Below are positions 17,539 through 26,044 of a DNA stretch of 64,000 nt, piece by piece. The stretch covers positions 1 through 64,000 of the forward strand of contig JBHJOA010000029.1 in assembly GCA_050330205.1 (NCBI GenBank). Direction: 5' to 3'. This DNA comes from Pelagibius sp050330205 (lineage in GTDB: Bacteria; Pseudomonadota; Alphaproteobacteria; Kiloniellales; Kiloniellaceae). Both the position numbers and the translations under genes were made by a program. Each line of letters opens with the position of its first letter. Position 1 is the first letter of the stretch. The notes under the pieces were generated by a model, which worked only from the letters and a program-made list of their open reading frames with translations, was not told where the DNA came from and did not search any database.

Positions 17539-17610
17539 CAATAGCAAACATGGGGCGGAGCGCCAAGCGGGCAGGCTTGGTCCCGGCGGCGCCGGAGAAG
17601 GGGAGCGAAC

Positions 17611-18591
17611 TTGAAGGTCGTCATTACCGGGGGGACCGGCTTCATTGGGCAACGGCTTGCCGAGGTTTTGCTGCAGCGCAGCAGCCTGACGGCGCCGGAC
17701 GGCGCGCCCGCGCCGATCGACGAACTGCTGCTGTTCGACGTCGCGCCGCCGGCCGAGCGCCCGGCCTGGGCCGACGACAGGGTCGAGATCCGCGGCGGCG
17801 ACATCTCGGACCCGGCGGTGGTAAAGGCCCTGGTCGACCGCGACGACATCTCCGTCTTCCACCTCGCCTCGGTGGTCAGCGGCGGTGGCGAGAAGGACTT
17901 CGACCTCGCCCTGCGCGTGAACCTGACCGGCGGCCTCAATGTCTTCGAGGCCTGCCGCGCCAGGGCCGGCCGGCCTCGGCTGGTCTTTGCCAGCTCCATC
18001 GCCGTGTTCGGCGGCGCCGCCATGGCCCAGGTGGTCGGCGACCATGCCAAGCAGACGCCGCAGACCACCTACGGTACCACCAAGGCGATCTGCGAACTGC
18101 TGGTCAACGACTACACCCGCAAGGGCTTCTTCGACGGCCGCTCGGCGCGTTTGCCAACGGTGATCGTTCGGCCCGGCAGGCCCAACGCGGCGGCTTCGAG
18201 CTTCCTCAGCGGCTTGTTCCGTGAACCGCTGAACGGCGAGACCTGCCGGATACCGGTCTCGGAGGACACCGTCATGCCGCTGCTCGGCTATCGCTCCATC
18301 GTCGGCGGGCTCATCGCGCTGCACGAGGTCGAGGGTGCGGCGCTGGGCGATGACCGTGCCGTCAGTCTGCCGAGCTTCACCGTCACCGTGCGCGAACTGA
18401 TCGAAACCTTGCGCCGCGTCGCCGGCGAACGCAGGCTCGGCGAGATCGTCTTCGCGCCGGATCCTTTCATCCAGCAGATCTGCGACGGTTGGCCCAAGGA
18501 TGCCTCCTACGAACGCGCGACCCGGCTCGGCCTGCCGCGCGACGCCAGCCTCGACGCCATCGTTGCCAACTACATCGAGGACTATCTGTGA
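17611..18591 (+). CDS. denD: D-erythronate dehydrogenase-like NAD-dependent epimerase/dehydratase family enzyme
   Basis: The 326-residue extended short-chain dehydrogenase has the NAD motif GGTGFIGQRL at its start, a FASSIAVFGG serine segment and the active-site YGTTK. The pattern, including RPGRPNAAASSF and the C-terminal YIEDYL, matches DenD, which oxidises D-erythronate at C2 for conversion to dihydroxyacetone phosphate. The TTG at 17611 follows an excellent GGAGAAGGGGAG ribosome site. It overlaps the next gene, dgoK, by GTGA. No partner DenK/OtnK or DenI isomerase genes are in the window, so it may serve a different four- or six-carbon acid here. Confidence 0.8.
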   Translation: MKVVITGGTGFIGQRLAEVLLQRSSLTAPDGAPAPIDELLLFDVAPPAERPAWADDRVEIRGGDISDPAVVKALVDRDDISVFHLASVVSGGGEKDFDLALRVNLTGGLNVFEACRARAGRPRLVFASSIAVFGGAAMAQVVGDHAKQTPQTTYGTTKAICELLVNDYTRKGFFDGRSARLPTVIVRPGRPNAAASSFLSGLFREPLNGETCRIPVSEDTVMPLLGYRSIVGGLIALHEVEGAALGDDRAVSLPSFTVTVRELIETLRRVAGERRLGEIVFAPDPFIQQICDGWPKDASYERATRLGLPRDASLDAIVANYIEDYL

Positions 18592-19508
18592 GCGACCCCC
18601 TGACACGTCCTGTCATCGCCGTCGACTGGGGCACGTCGACGTTCCGTGCCTACCTGTTGGACGAGGCCGGCGGCATCGCCGAGCGGCGGGAGTCCGCCGG
18701 CGGCATCCTTCGCGTGCGCGGCGGCGACTTCGCCACGGCCCTGGAGGCCGAGATCGCGCCCTGGCTGGCCGGACCGGCCGATCCGCTGGTGGTGATGAGC
18801 GGCATGATCGGCAGCCGCCAGGGCTGGCGCGAGGTGCCCTACGTCGCCTGCCCGGCGACGCCGGCGGAGATCGCCGCCGGGCTGGAGCGTGTCGACTGGG
18901 GCGCCGGCGAGGCCTGGATCGTGCCCGGCCTGCTCGACGATTCGCGCCCCGGCCAGCCCGACGTCATGCGTGGCGAGGAAACCCAGGTGCTGGGCGCGCT
19001 CGACGCGCTGCCGTCCGGCGGCGGCCTGATCTGCCTGCCGGGCACCCACAGCAAGTGGGTGCGGGTGGAGAACGGCGTGCTGCAGGGCTTCGCGACCTAC
19101 ATGACCGGCGAGGTCTTCGACCTGCTGCAGGGCCATTCCATCCTCTCGCGCCTGATGACCAAGGGCGCGGTATCGGTCGACCGCTGGTTCCTGGAAGGCG
19201 TCGAGGTGGGCCGGCAGGGCGGCCTGCTGAACCGCCTGTTCACCGCGCGCAGCCGCGCGCTCACCGGCGACCTGCCGGAGGACGAGGTGCGCAGCTACCT
19301 CTCGGGCCTGCTGGTCGGCGACGAACTGGCCTCGGCGGTGCCGGCGGAGCCCAGGGATGTCCATCTGCTGGGCGCGCCCGGCCTGACGGCGCTCTACGAG
19401 GCGGCGCTGGAGTCCCTCGGTCACCGGGTGACCAGACTGGACGGGGATGCCGTGGCGGCCGGACTGCTGACGCTGGCGCGCCAACTCGATGGCGGAGGCG
19501 GCGCATGA
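18588..19508 (+). CDS. dgoK: 2-dehydro-3-deoxygalactonokinase
   Basis: The 306-residue kinase has the DgoK signature from the start: VIAVDWGTSTFRAYLLD (ATP/phosphate loop), VMSGMIGSRQGW and LPGTHSKWVRV. It phosphorylates 2-keto-3-deoxy-D-galactonate (or the L-arabinonate-type analogue) with ATP. The GTG at 18588 overlaps the denD stop codon, and the stop overlaps the start of dgoA by ATGA, so translation of the three genes is coupled. This is the committed step of the phosphorylative De Ley-Doudoroff branch. Confidence 0.95.
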   Translation: MSDPLTRPVIAVDWGTSTFRAYLLDEAGGIAERRESAGGILRVRGGDFATALEAEIAPWLAGPADPLVVMSGMIGSRQGWREVPYVACPATPAEIAAGLERVDWGAGEAWIVPGLLDDSRPGQPDVMRGEETQVLGALDALPSGGGLICLPGTHSKWVRVENGVLQGFATYMTGEVFDLLQGHSILSRLMTKGAVSVDRWFLEGVEVGRQGGLLNRLFTARSRALTGDLPEDEVRSYLSGLLVGDELASAVPAEPRDVHLLGAPGLTALYEAALESLGHRVTRLDGDAVAAGLLTLARQLDGGGGA

Positions 19509-20146
19509 GCGGCCTTGCCCCCTGGCTCGAGGGCCTGCCGCTGGTGGCGATCCTGCGCGGCGTGAAGCCCGCCGAGGTGGTCGCCGTCGCCGAGGCGCTG
19601 GTCGAGGCGGGCATCGCCATGATCGAAGTGCCGCTGAACTCCCCCGATCCTTTCGACAGCATCGCCGCCCTGGCGGGGGCCTGCGGCAAGCAAGTGCTGG
19701 TCGGTGCCGGCACGGTGCTCGATCCCGCCGACGTCGGCCGCGTTGCCGAGGCCGGCGGGCGCCTGGTGGTGACCCCCAATGCCGAGCCCGCCGTGGTCGA
19801 GGCCTGCAAGGCACGCGGGCTGATCGCCGTCCCCGGTTGCGCGACGCCGACCGAGGCGCTCGCGGTCGCGCGCGCCGGGGCCGATGCCCTGAAGCTGTTT
19901 CCCGCCGAGGGCCTCCCGCCGGCGGTGGTGAGGGCGATGAAGGCGGTGCTGCCGCCCGCCCTGCCGGTGCTGGCGGTGGGCTCCATCACGCCGGAGAGTA
20001 TTCGTCCGTACTGGCAGGCCGGCGCGCGCGGCTTCGGCCTCGGCGGCAGCCTCTACAAGCCCGGTGACGGCCCCGCCGAGGTGGCCCCGCGCGTAGCCGC
20101 CTTCCGCGATGCCATAGCCCTGGCGCGGGCGGAAGCGGCAGCGTGA
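19505..20146 (+). CDS. dgoA: 2-dehydro-3-deoxy-6-phosphogalactonate aldolase
   Basis: The 213-residue class I aldolase matches the KDPG/KDPGal family: LVAILRGVKP at the N terminus, the glutamate in MIEVPLNSP, GAGTVLDPADV, and the Schiff-base lysine in DALKLFPAE. It cleaves KDPGal to pyruvate and glyceraldehyde 3-phosphate. It directly follows and overlaps dgoK, which supports the galactonate-type rather than gluconate-type assignment. The gene ends 4 bases from the convergent ParA-like gene. Confidence 0.93.
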   Translation: MSGLAPWLEGLPLVAILRGVKPAEVVAVAEALVEAGIAMIEVPLNSPDPFDSIAALAGACGKQVLVGAGTVLDPADVGRVAEAGGRLVVTPNAEPAVVEACKARGLIAVPGCATPTEALAVARAGADALKLFPAEGLPPAVVRAMKAVLPPALPVLAVGSITPESIRPYWQAGARGFGLGGSLYKPGDGPAEVAPRVAAFRDAIALARAEAAA

Positions 20147-20150
20147 GGCG

Positions 20151-20807
20151 TTATGCCCCGGCGGCGCTCCGCTGCATCGCCGGGTCGGCGTTCTCGATAT
20201 AACGCAGCACCGGCGCCCAGTCTTCGCGCAGCTCTTCGTGCTGCTTGCCGCCGAGGTCGAAGATGCTGAGGCCGCGGCCGGCGACGTCGGGGTAGACCTG
20301 GCGGTGGCGCAGGCGGCCGACGCCGGTCTGGCCGACGCCCAGCATGAACTTGTCGAGCCTCGCCGCCGTGCGGGTGCCGGTCTGCACCCGGTTGCGCAGG
20401 ATGGCGATGGCGGCCCGGTTCTTGCGGATCGGCTTCAGCGCCTCGAGGTCTTTCAGGAACGCCCCGGTCACCGGCTCGTCGAATCCGGACGGCAGCACCG
20501 GCACCACGACGACGTCGGCCAGACGCAGCAGCGCCTCGACCTTCTTCAGCTTCATGGCCGCCGGCGCGTCGATAACGAGGCGGTCGACATTTTCCGGCGG
20601 CGTTTCCGGCCCGTCGAGCCAGTCGAGTGCCTCGATCGGCGCCGCGCCGCCCGGGCGCGCCCGCAGCCACCCCAGGCTGCTGCCCTGGCGGTCGGCATCG
20701 GCCAGGGCGGCGCGCAGGCCGGCGCCGGCGAAGGCCGCGGCCAGGTGCGTGGCGATGGTGGTTTTGCCGCAGCCGCCCTTGGGGTTGGCGACGAGGACGG
20801 TGATCAT
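20151..20807 (-). CDS. ParA/MinD-type ATPase (orphan)
   Basis: The 218-residue product has the deviant Walker A motif NPKGGCGKTT with both the signature lysine and catalytic lysine, a Walker B-like LVIDAPAAM, and the PVLPSGFD segment of ParA proteins. Such ATPases dimerise with ATP and position plasmids, chromosomes, carboxysomes or storage granules. No parB-like gene or parS-like site is seen nearby. It overlaps the upstream CYTH-CHAD gene by ATGA (20804-20807), implying co-translation. The contrast with normal ParA is the alanine-rich switch after Walker B and a short C terminus. Confidence 0.85.
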   Translation of the reverse strand: MITVLVANPKGGCGKTTIATHLAAAFAGAGLRAALADADRQGSSLGWLRARPGGAAPIEALDWLDGPETPPENVDRLVIDAPAAMKLKKVEALLRLADVVVVPVLPSGFDEPVTGAFLKDLEALKPIRKNRAAIAILRNRVQTGTRTAARLDKFMLGVGQTGVGRLRHRQVYPDVAGRGLSIFDLGGKQHEELREDWAPVLRYIENADPAMQRSAAGA

Positions 20808-22408
20808 CGGCGGGGCTTGTTCCAGAACGGTTCGGTGGCGGCGAAGTCCTTCCAGGTTTGCCGCATTTCAGGCTCGAAGTCGAGTAGCGCGCGATCGTAC
20901 CAGCCGATGACCTTGCCGGCGGCCCGCTCGAGGCGGGCCAGGTCGCCGTCGGCGGCCGATCCGGCGGTGAGTTCGGCCAGAAGGTGCTCGGCGACCGCCA
21001 CGTCGTTCAGGTGACCGAGGCTCTCCTGCAGGCCGCGCTGGGCCGCCAGGTAGGATTTGCTGTGCTTGGACGGATAGAGATCGCGGAAGAATTCGGTGGT
21101 GTAGCGCAGCTTCTTCACCGCGATACGCAGTTCGTGCCGCTCGGCCGTGGTCAGCTGCTTGAAGCCCTTGCCGCGTTTCCGCACCTGGCGGTGGCGCCTG
21201 GCGAGCAGCTTGTCGGCCAGGTCGATCAACGGCTGGCTCAGGGCGGCCGTCTTGTCGGGGGGCAGGTCCGGCGCGTGCCAGCCGCGATCCTCCAGCCAGC
21301 CGCCCAGGCGCAGCAGGAAGCGGGTGTAACGCGGCGCCGCAAGCGCCTCGCGGAGTTCCGTATAGGCGGTGGCCTGGCACGTGGCTGCGGCCGCGCGCAG
21401 GGCGGCGAGATCCTGGTCTCCGGGCCGGTTGCTTTCCATCGGAGCCAGCAGGTCGGCGAGGAAAACGTCCCAGTCGCGCGCAGGCCCGAGACAGTCGAGC
21501 GCCCATTTGCCCTCTTCCTTCAGCCAGGCTGCCTCGGCCGCCGGCAGCAGGCCGCCGAACACCGTGAGTGCCGAGTGAAACCGCCGCAGGCCGATGCGCA
21601 TCTGATGCACGCCCTCGGGATCGCTGCCGTCGAGAGCGGCGGCCTCGTTGGCGGTCCAGTGCCTGAGGCAGCCCCCCAGCACCGCGGCGAGGGCGTCATC
21701 CACTGACATCCCGCGGTCGAGCTTCAAGGGCTCGGCGCGCAGCCAGCCCGGCCGGCGGCCGGTGGCCAGCGCGTAGCCGCGGGCGGACTTGCTGCGCGTC
21801 TCGATCCGGGTGGGGGCGATGTCCTGGAGGGCCAGCGCCAGGTCGAAGAGCGCCGCCGGCGGGCCCTCGACCAGCTCGAGCTCGATCTCCGAAAGCGGCT
21901 CGCGGGCGCCGGCCGCCTCGATCTCGCCGCGGTCGAAAGCGACCTCGATGACCTTCAGGCGGCCTAGGGAGTCGGTGCCGTTCAGCCGTGTCACCTCGCG
22001 GCGCACCCGGGTGACGAAGACGGGCCGCAGCTCGCCGGGGAGCAGCAGACCGAGGACGGCGCGCAGCGCCGGGTCGTCGACGAGATCGGGGCGCGGCTCC
22101 GGTGACGGCACTTCGGCCTCCCACTCGCCGCGGCTCATCATGGCGGAGGCCGCGGTGTCGCCGGTTTTCACCGTCTGGATGTAGCGGGCGCCGTCGCGGC
22201 GAATGCGGAAGGCGAGGCCGCGCTTGCGCAGCCGCAGGTCCGCGGTGTCGTAGTAGGTGTTCTCCAGTTTTTTGACGCGCGCCGGCTCGGCCTCCGGACC
22301 GCGCAAAGCCTCGGCCCGCCAAAGCCGCTCGAGAAGCTGCGGGTCGGCCCGCAGCTTCAACTCGGTCTCCACCGGAGCCGATGCCTCCAGCGTCACGCCC
22401 TTGCCCAT
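20804..22408 (-). CDS. CYTH and CHAD domain protein
   Basis: The 534-residue protein has an N-terminal CYTH (triphosphate tunnel) domain with the ETELK signature at residues 14-18, and a C-terminal CHAD domain of repeated histidine- and arginine-rich helices (IRIGLRRF-type helices appear as HQMRIGLRRFHSAL and HELRIAVKKLRYTTEFF). CYTH domains hydrolyse inorganic triphosphate; CHAD domains bind polyphosphate and can associate with storage granules. E. coli YgiF has the same architecture but is smaller. Translational overlap with a ParA-like ATPase and divergent position from a SixA-like phosphatase make a polyphosphate- or granule-related role likely. Confidence 0.92.
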   Translation of the reverse strand: MGKGVTLEASAPVETELKLRADPQLLERLWRAEALRGPEAEPARVKKLENTYYDTADLRLRKRGLAFRIRRDGARYIQTVKTGDTAASAMMSRGEWEAEVPSPEPRPDLVDDPALRAVLGLLLPGELRPVFVTRVRREVTRLNGTDSLGRLKVIEVAFDRGEIEAAGAREPLSEIELELVEGPPAALFDLALALQDIAPTRIETRSKSARGYALATGRRPGWLRAEPLKLDRGMSVDDALAAVLGGCLRHWTANEAAALDGSDPEGVHQMRIGLRRFHSALTVFGGLLPAAEAAWLKEEGKWALDCLGPARDWDVFLADLLAPMESNRPGDQDLAALRAAAATCQATAYTELREALAAPRYTRFLLRLGGWLEDRGWHAPDLPPDKTAALSQPLIDLADKLLARRHRQVRKRGKGFKQLTTAERHELRIAVKKLRYTTEFFRDLYPSKHSKSYLAAQRGLQESLGHLNDVAVAEHLLAELTAGSAADGDLARLERAAGKVIGWYDRALLDFEPEMRQTWKDFAATEPFWNKPRR

Positions 22409-22449
22409 CCGACGTCCGCCCTGCGCCGTTGCCGGGCCCCTGTTCTCGG

Positions 22450-22503
22450 CCGGCCCCTGGTCTTGGCCGGCCCCTGGTCTTGGCCGGCCCCTGGTCTTGG
22501 CCG
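22450..22503. repeat. 17-base tandem repeat, three copies
   Basis: CCGGCCCCTGGTCTTGG occurs three times in a row (22450-22500), followed by a partial copy and preceded by an imperfect copy at 22432-22449. It lies in the divergent gap between the CYTH-CHAD and SixA genes. Perfect copies suggest recent expansion; spacing of promoters here may vary. Confidence 0.92.
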
Positions 22504-22676
22504 CCAGTGCCGCCTAAGATCGCCGCCTGCCGCGGCCTTTGTGCCGGCCTTTGTGTTTCGGGGAAGCAGCTTCGCGACAATCTGCCCGTCGCCGCAAGCG
22601 CCATATGATGAAAGTTTTGTTGCAGTGGGGCGACGGCAGGGATCCTGGCCGGCCAGCCTTGAGATCGGGAGCCGAA

Positions 22677-23198
22677 ATGCCGGAATTGCTGCTGCTGCGG
22701 CACGCGAAATCGGACTGGCGGGACCGAAATCTCGACGATTTCGACCGCCCCCTGGCCCCGCGTGGGCGCCGCGCCGCCCCCTTGATGGGCCGCTATCTGC
22801 ACGCTGAAGGCCTGATTCCGGACCTCATTCTCTGCTCTACCGCGAGACGCGCCGTGGAAACCCTGGACTTGCTCTTGACAGCGCTAGCATCGAGGCCTGA
22901 AATCGGCTATTTGAAGACGCTCTATCTGGCGCCACCGAGCCGCATGCTTGCGGTGCTTCGCCGCCAGAGCCCGGATCGCAGCCGAATCCTGCTCATCGCC
23001 CACAATCCGGGGCTGCAGAATCTGGCCCTCGATCTGGCCGGGTCGGCCGGGAGCGATGCGGCACGCCGCCTGGCGGAGAAGTTTCCGACCGCCGCGCTGG
23101 CACGGTTTCAGGTTTCCGACTGGGGGAGCCTGGGAGATGCGCCGGCCAGGCTCGCGGCCTTCGTGCGGCCGCGGGACCTCGCCGGGCGGTTCGAGTGA
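22677..23198 (+). CDS. SixA-type histidine phosphatase
   Basis: The 173-residue enzyme begins with LLLLRHAKSDW, the RHG-type motif of SixA phosphohistidine phosphatases, followed by the branch arginines in CSTARRAVET and the second catalytic histidine in LLIAHNPGLQ. SixA removes phosphate from histidine in phosphotransfer proteins. The short ATG at 22677 is chosen because it starts right at the domain; the open frame extends upstream through the tandem-repeat gap, which is not domain-like. SixA genes are often found near CHAD genes, as here. Confidence 0.88.
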   Translation: MPELLLLRHAKSDWRDRNLDDFDRPLAPRGRRAAPLMGRYLHAEGLIPDLILCSTARRAVETLDLLLTALASRPEIGYLKTLYLAPPSRMLAVLRRQSPDRSRILLIAHNPGLQNLALDLAGSAGSDAARRLAEKFPTAALARFQVSDWGSLGDAPARLAAFVRPRDLAGRFE

Positions 23199-23304
23199 CA
23201 GGCCGCGCGCCGGGCAAGGGCGGCGGCAAAGCTTACCGGGGTCGGCCGGGCGCGGGATCACCGGCCGGCTTCGGCGTAGAGGGAAGATCAGGAGGAAGTT
23301 GCCC

Positions 23305-25086
23305 GTGAAGATCGCCAAGATGGACCGTCGTCTGCGCAGCCAGAGCTGGTTCGACGACCGGGAGAACCCCGGCATGACCGCGCTCTATATCGAGCGTTAT
23401 CTGAACTATGGCCTGACCCAGGAGGAGCTGTGCTCCGGCAAGCCGATCATCGGCATCGCCCAGACCGGTAGCGACCTCTCCCCCTGCAACCGCATTCACA
23501 TGGATCTCGCCCGCCGCATGCGCGACGGCATCCGCGACGCCGGCGGCGTCGCCTTCGAATTTCCCGTGCATCCGATCCAGGAAACCGGACGCCGCCCGAC
23601 GGCGGCCCTCGACCGCAATCTCGCCTACCTCGGGCTGGTGGAAATCCTGCACGGCTATCCCATCGACGGCGTCATTCTCACCACCGGCTGCGACAAGACC
23701 ACGCCGGCCTGCCTGATGGCGGCGGCTACCGTCGACATGCCGGCTATCGCCATCAACGGCGGGCCGATGCTCGATGGCCACTGGAAGGGCAAGCTGGTCG
23801 GCTCGGGCACCGTGGTGTGGGAGGCGCGGCGCCTCTTTTCGGCCGGCGAGATCGGCTACGAGGAGTTCATCGCCATGGCGGCGGCGGCGGCGCCCAGCGC
23901 CGGCCACTGCAATACCATGGGCACCGCGCTGTCGATGAACTCCCTGGCCGAGGCGCTGGGCATGATGCTGCCCGGCTGTGCCTCGATCCCGGCCCCCTAC
24001 CGCGAACGCGGCCAGATGGCCTACGAGACCGGCCGGCGCATCGTCGAGATGGTGTGGGAGGAACTGACCCCCTCGAAGATTCTGACCCGCGCCGCCTTCG
24101 AGAACGCCATCGTCGTCAACTCCGCCATCGGCGGCTCCACCAACTGCCCGGTGCACGTCACCGCCATCGCGCGGCACATGGGCGTCGACCTGGTGATCGA
24201 GGACTGGCAGACCTACGGTCACGACGTCCCGCTGCTGGTGAACTGCCAGCCGGCGGGCGAGCATCTGGGTGAGGGCTACCACCGCGCCGGCGGCCTGCCG
24301 GCGGTGATGGGCGAGTTGATCCGCGCCGGCAAGATCAACACCGGGGCGCTCACCGTCGCCGGCAAGACCATGGGCGAGCTGCACGGCGACTGCGTGGCGG
24401 GCGACCGCGACGTCATCCGCGCCTACGACAACCCGCTGATGGAGGAGGCCGGCTTCGTGGTGTTGAACGGCAACCTCTTCGACGCCGCGATCATGAAGAC
24501 TTCGGTGATCAGCCCCTCCTTCCGCCGGCGCTACCTCTCCAATTCCGGCCAGGAGAACGTCTTCGAGGGCCGCGCCATCGTCTTCGAGGGGCCGGAGGAC
24601 TATCATCACCGTATCAACGACCCGTCGCTGCAGATCGACGAGACCTGCCTGCTCTTCGTGCGCGGCTGCGGTCCGGTCGGCTACCCCGGCTCGGCCGAGG
24701 TGGTGAACATGCAGCCGCCGGACGCGCTGATCCGGTCCGGCATTATCGAACTGCCGACCATCGGCGACGGCCGCCAGAGCGGGACCTCGGGCAGTCCTTC
24801 GATCCTCAATGCCTCGCCGGAAGCAGCGGCCGGCTCGGGCCTGGCAATTCTCGAGACCGGCGACCGCGTGCGCATCGACCTCAATACGCGGCGCGTCGAC
24901 CTGCTGCTCAGCGAGGCGGAGATCGCCGCGCGCTGGGAGGCCTACACGCCGCCGGTCCTGGAGAACCAGACGCCCTGGCAGGAGATCTACCGCGGCGCCG
25001 TGGGACAGCTCGCCGGCGGCGGCTGCCTGGAGCCGGCGACTCGCTACCACCAGGTCGTCAAGCAGCTTCCCCGGCATTCGCACTAG
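23305..25086 (+). CDS. IlvD/EDD family sugar-acid dehydratase
   Basis: The 593-residue iron-sulfur dehydratase has the three cluster cysteines of the family: C61 in SDLSPCNRIH, C129 in TTGCDKTTPAC and one near residue 200 in GHCNTMGTA. Sequence details such as GGPMLDGHWKG and RGCGPVGYPGSAE match the L-arabinonate/xylonate/galactonate-type dehydratases rather than dihydroxy-acid dehydratase of branched-chain synthesis. It would form a 2-keto-3-deoxy sugar acid. A strong AGGAGGAAG ribosome site precedes the GTG at 23305. The SDR gene follows after 10 bases in the same operon. Confidence 0.88.
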   Translation: MKIAKMDRRLRSQSWFDDRENPGMTALYIERYLNYGLTQEELCSGKPIIGIAQTGSDLSPCNRIHMDLARRMRDGIRDAGGVAFEFPVHPIQETGRRPTAALDRNLAYLGLVEILHGYPIDGVILTTGCDKTTPACLMAAATVDMPAIAINGGPMLDGHWKGKLVGSGTVVWEARRLFSAGEIGYEEFIAMAAAAAPSAGHCNTMGTALSMNSLAEALGMMLPGCASIPAPYRERGQMAYETGRRIVEMVWEELTPSKILTRAAFENAIVVNSAIGGSTNCPVHVTAIARHMGVDLVIEDWQTYGHDVPLLVNCQPAGEHLGEGYHRAGGLPAVMGELIRAGKINTGALTVAGKTMGELHGDCVAGDRDVIRAYDNPLMEEAGFVVLNGNLFDAAIMKTSVISPSFRRRYLSNSGQENVFEGRAIVFEGPEDYHHRINDPSLQIDETCLLFVRGCGPVGYPGSAEVVNMQPPDALIRSGIIELPTIGDGRQSGTSGSPSILNASPEAAAGSGLAILETGDRVRIDLNTRRVDLLLSEAEIAARWEAYTPPVLENQTPWQEIYRGAVGQLAGGGCLEPATRYHQVVKQLPRHSH

Positions 25087-25096
25087 GAACCGGGGC

Positions 25097-25837
25097 ATGG
25101 CGAACAGCCTGGCCGGCAAGGCGGCTCTGGTGACGGCGGCGGCGCAGGGCATCGGGCGGGCGACCGCGCTCGCCTTCGCGGCCGAGGGTGCCGAGGTCGT
25201 GGCGACCGACATCAATCTCGATCGCCTGGAGGAACTGTCCGGCACGCCGGGCATCTCGGTCAGGCGCCTCGACGTTCTCGACGCTCAGGCGGTCAACTCC
25301 CTGGCCGCTGGGATGCCGGCCCTCGACGTGCTCTGCAACGTCGCCGGCTTCGTGCATCACGGCACCATCCTGGAGTGCCCGGAGGAGGACTGGGACTTTT
25401 CCTTCGACCTCAACGTGAAGTCGATGTACCGCATGATCCGCGCCTTTCTGCCGGCGATGCTGGACGCCGGCGGCGGTTCCATCGTCAACATGGCCTCGGT
25501 GGCGTCGTCCCTGCGCGGCCTGCCGAACCGCTGCGTCTACGGTGCCAGCAAGGCGGCGGTCATCGGCCTCACCAAGTCGGTGGCGGCCGACTACATCCGC
25601 CAGGGCATCCGCTGCAACTGCATCTGTCCCGGCACCATCGAGTCGCCTTCGCTGGACGAGCGCATCGCCGCTTTCGACGATCCCGTCGCGGCGCGCAAGG
25701 CCTTCATCGCGCGCCAGCCCATCGGCCGCCTCGGCACGCCGGAGGAGATCGCCGCCATGGCGGTCTACCTGGCCGGCGACGCCGCGGCCTACACCACCGG
25801 CACCGCGATGATCGTCGACGGCGGCGTCACCCTGTAG
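25097..25837 (+). CDS. SDR family oxidoreductase, possible 2-keto-3-deoxy-sugar-acid dehydrogenase
   Basis: The 246-residue short-chain dehydrogenase has the cofactor motif TAAAQGIG, NVAG, active-site YGASK and the C-terminal GTAMIVDGG. The acidic residue after the first Rossmann strand (ATDIN) indicates NAD preference. The stretch RCNCICPGTIESPSL matches 2-keto-3-deoxy-L-fuconate dehydrogenases and the related 3-hydroxybutyrate dehydrogenase type 2. Together with the dehydratase 10 bases upstream and the FAH hydrolase at 15.6-16.4 kb it would complete a diketo branch. Substrate is inference. Confidence 0.85.
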   Translation: MANSLAGKAALVTAAAQGIGRATALAFAAEGAEVVATDINLDRLEELSGTPGISVRRLDVLDAQAVNSLAAGMPALDVLCNVAGFVHHGTILECPEEDWDFSFDLNVKSMYRMIRAFLPAMLDAGGGSIVNMASVASSLRGLPNRCVYGASKAAVIGLTKSVAADYIRQGIRCNCICPGTIESPSLDERIAAFDDPVAARKAFIARQPIGRLGTPEEIAAMAVYLAGDAAAYTTGTAMIVDGGVTL

Positions 25838-25872
25838 TGCATTGAGGATACGCGGGACCGCCGCAGTGCGTG

Positions 25873-25997
25873 CTTCGAGACGCGCCCCCAAGTTCCTTGG
25901 CGGCGCTCCTCAGCATGAGGGTTTTCTTCGTGCCATCAAAGATTCACCTCATCCTGAGGAGCGTGGCCGGGCGGCAGCCCGGACACGCGTCTCGAAG
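25873..25997. repeat. Long imperfect palindrome, alphaproteobacterial intergenic repeat type
   Basis: Outer arms CTTCGAGACGCG (25873-25884) and CGCGTCTCGAAG (25986-25997) are perfect inverted repeats. Inner arms GCTCCTCAGCATGAGG (25905-25920) and CCTCATCCTGAGGAGC (25947-25962) match with one mismatch. The sequence resembles dispersed palindromic repeats abundant in alphaproteobacterial genomes. It fills the gap between the convergent SDR and methyltransferase genes, where it could act as a bidirectional transcription barrier. Confidence 0.85.
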
Positions 25998-26044
25998 GAC
26001 GCAGGCTGGTCATGCAGCGGCGCTTGTGAACATTCTCGTGCGCT

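Noticed and set aside
20151..20807. Plasmid or chromosome partition locus
   Set aside because: No parB gene or repeated parS-like palindromes are present; the partner gene encodes a CYTH-CHAD protein instead.
22432..22503. Possible CRISPR-like array
   Set aside because: The copies are directly adjacent with no spacers and no cas gene is nearby; it is a simple tandem repeat.
23233..25254. A 673-codon minus-strand frame opposite the dehydratase
   Set aside because: Histidine/arginine/valine-rich antisense shadow of a well-conserved dehydratase gene.
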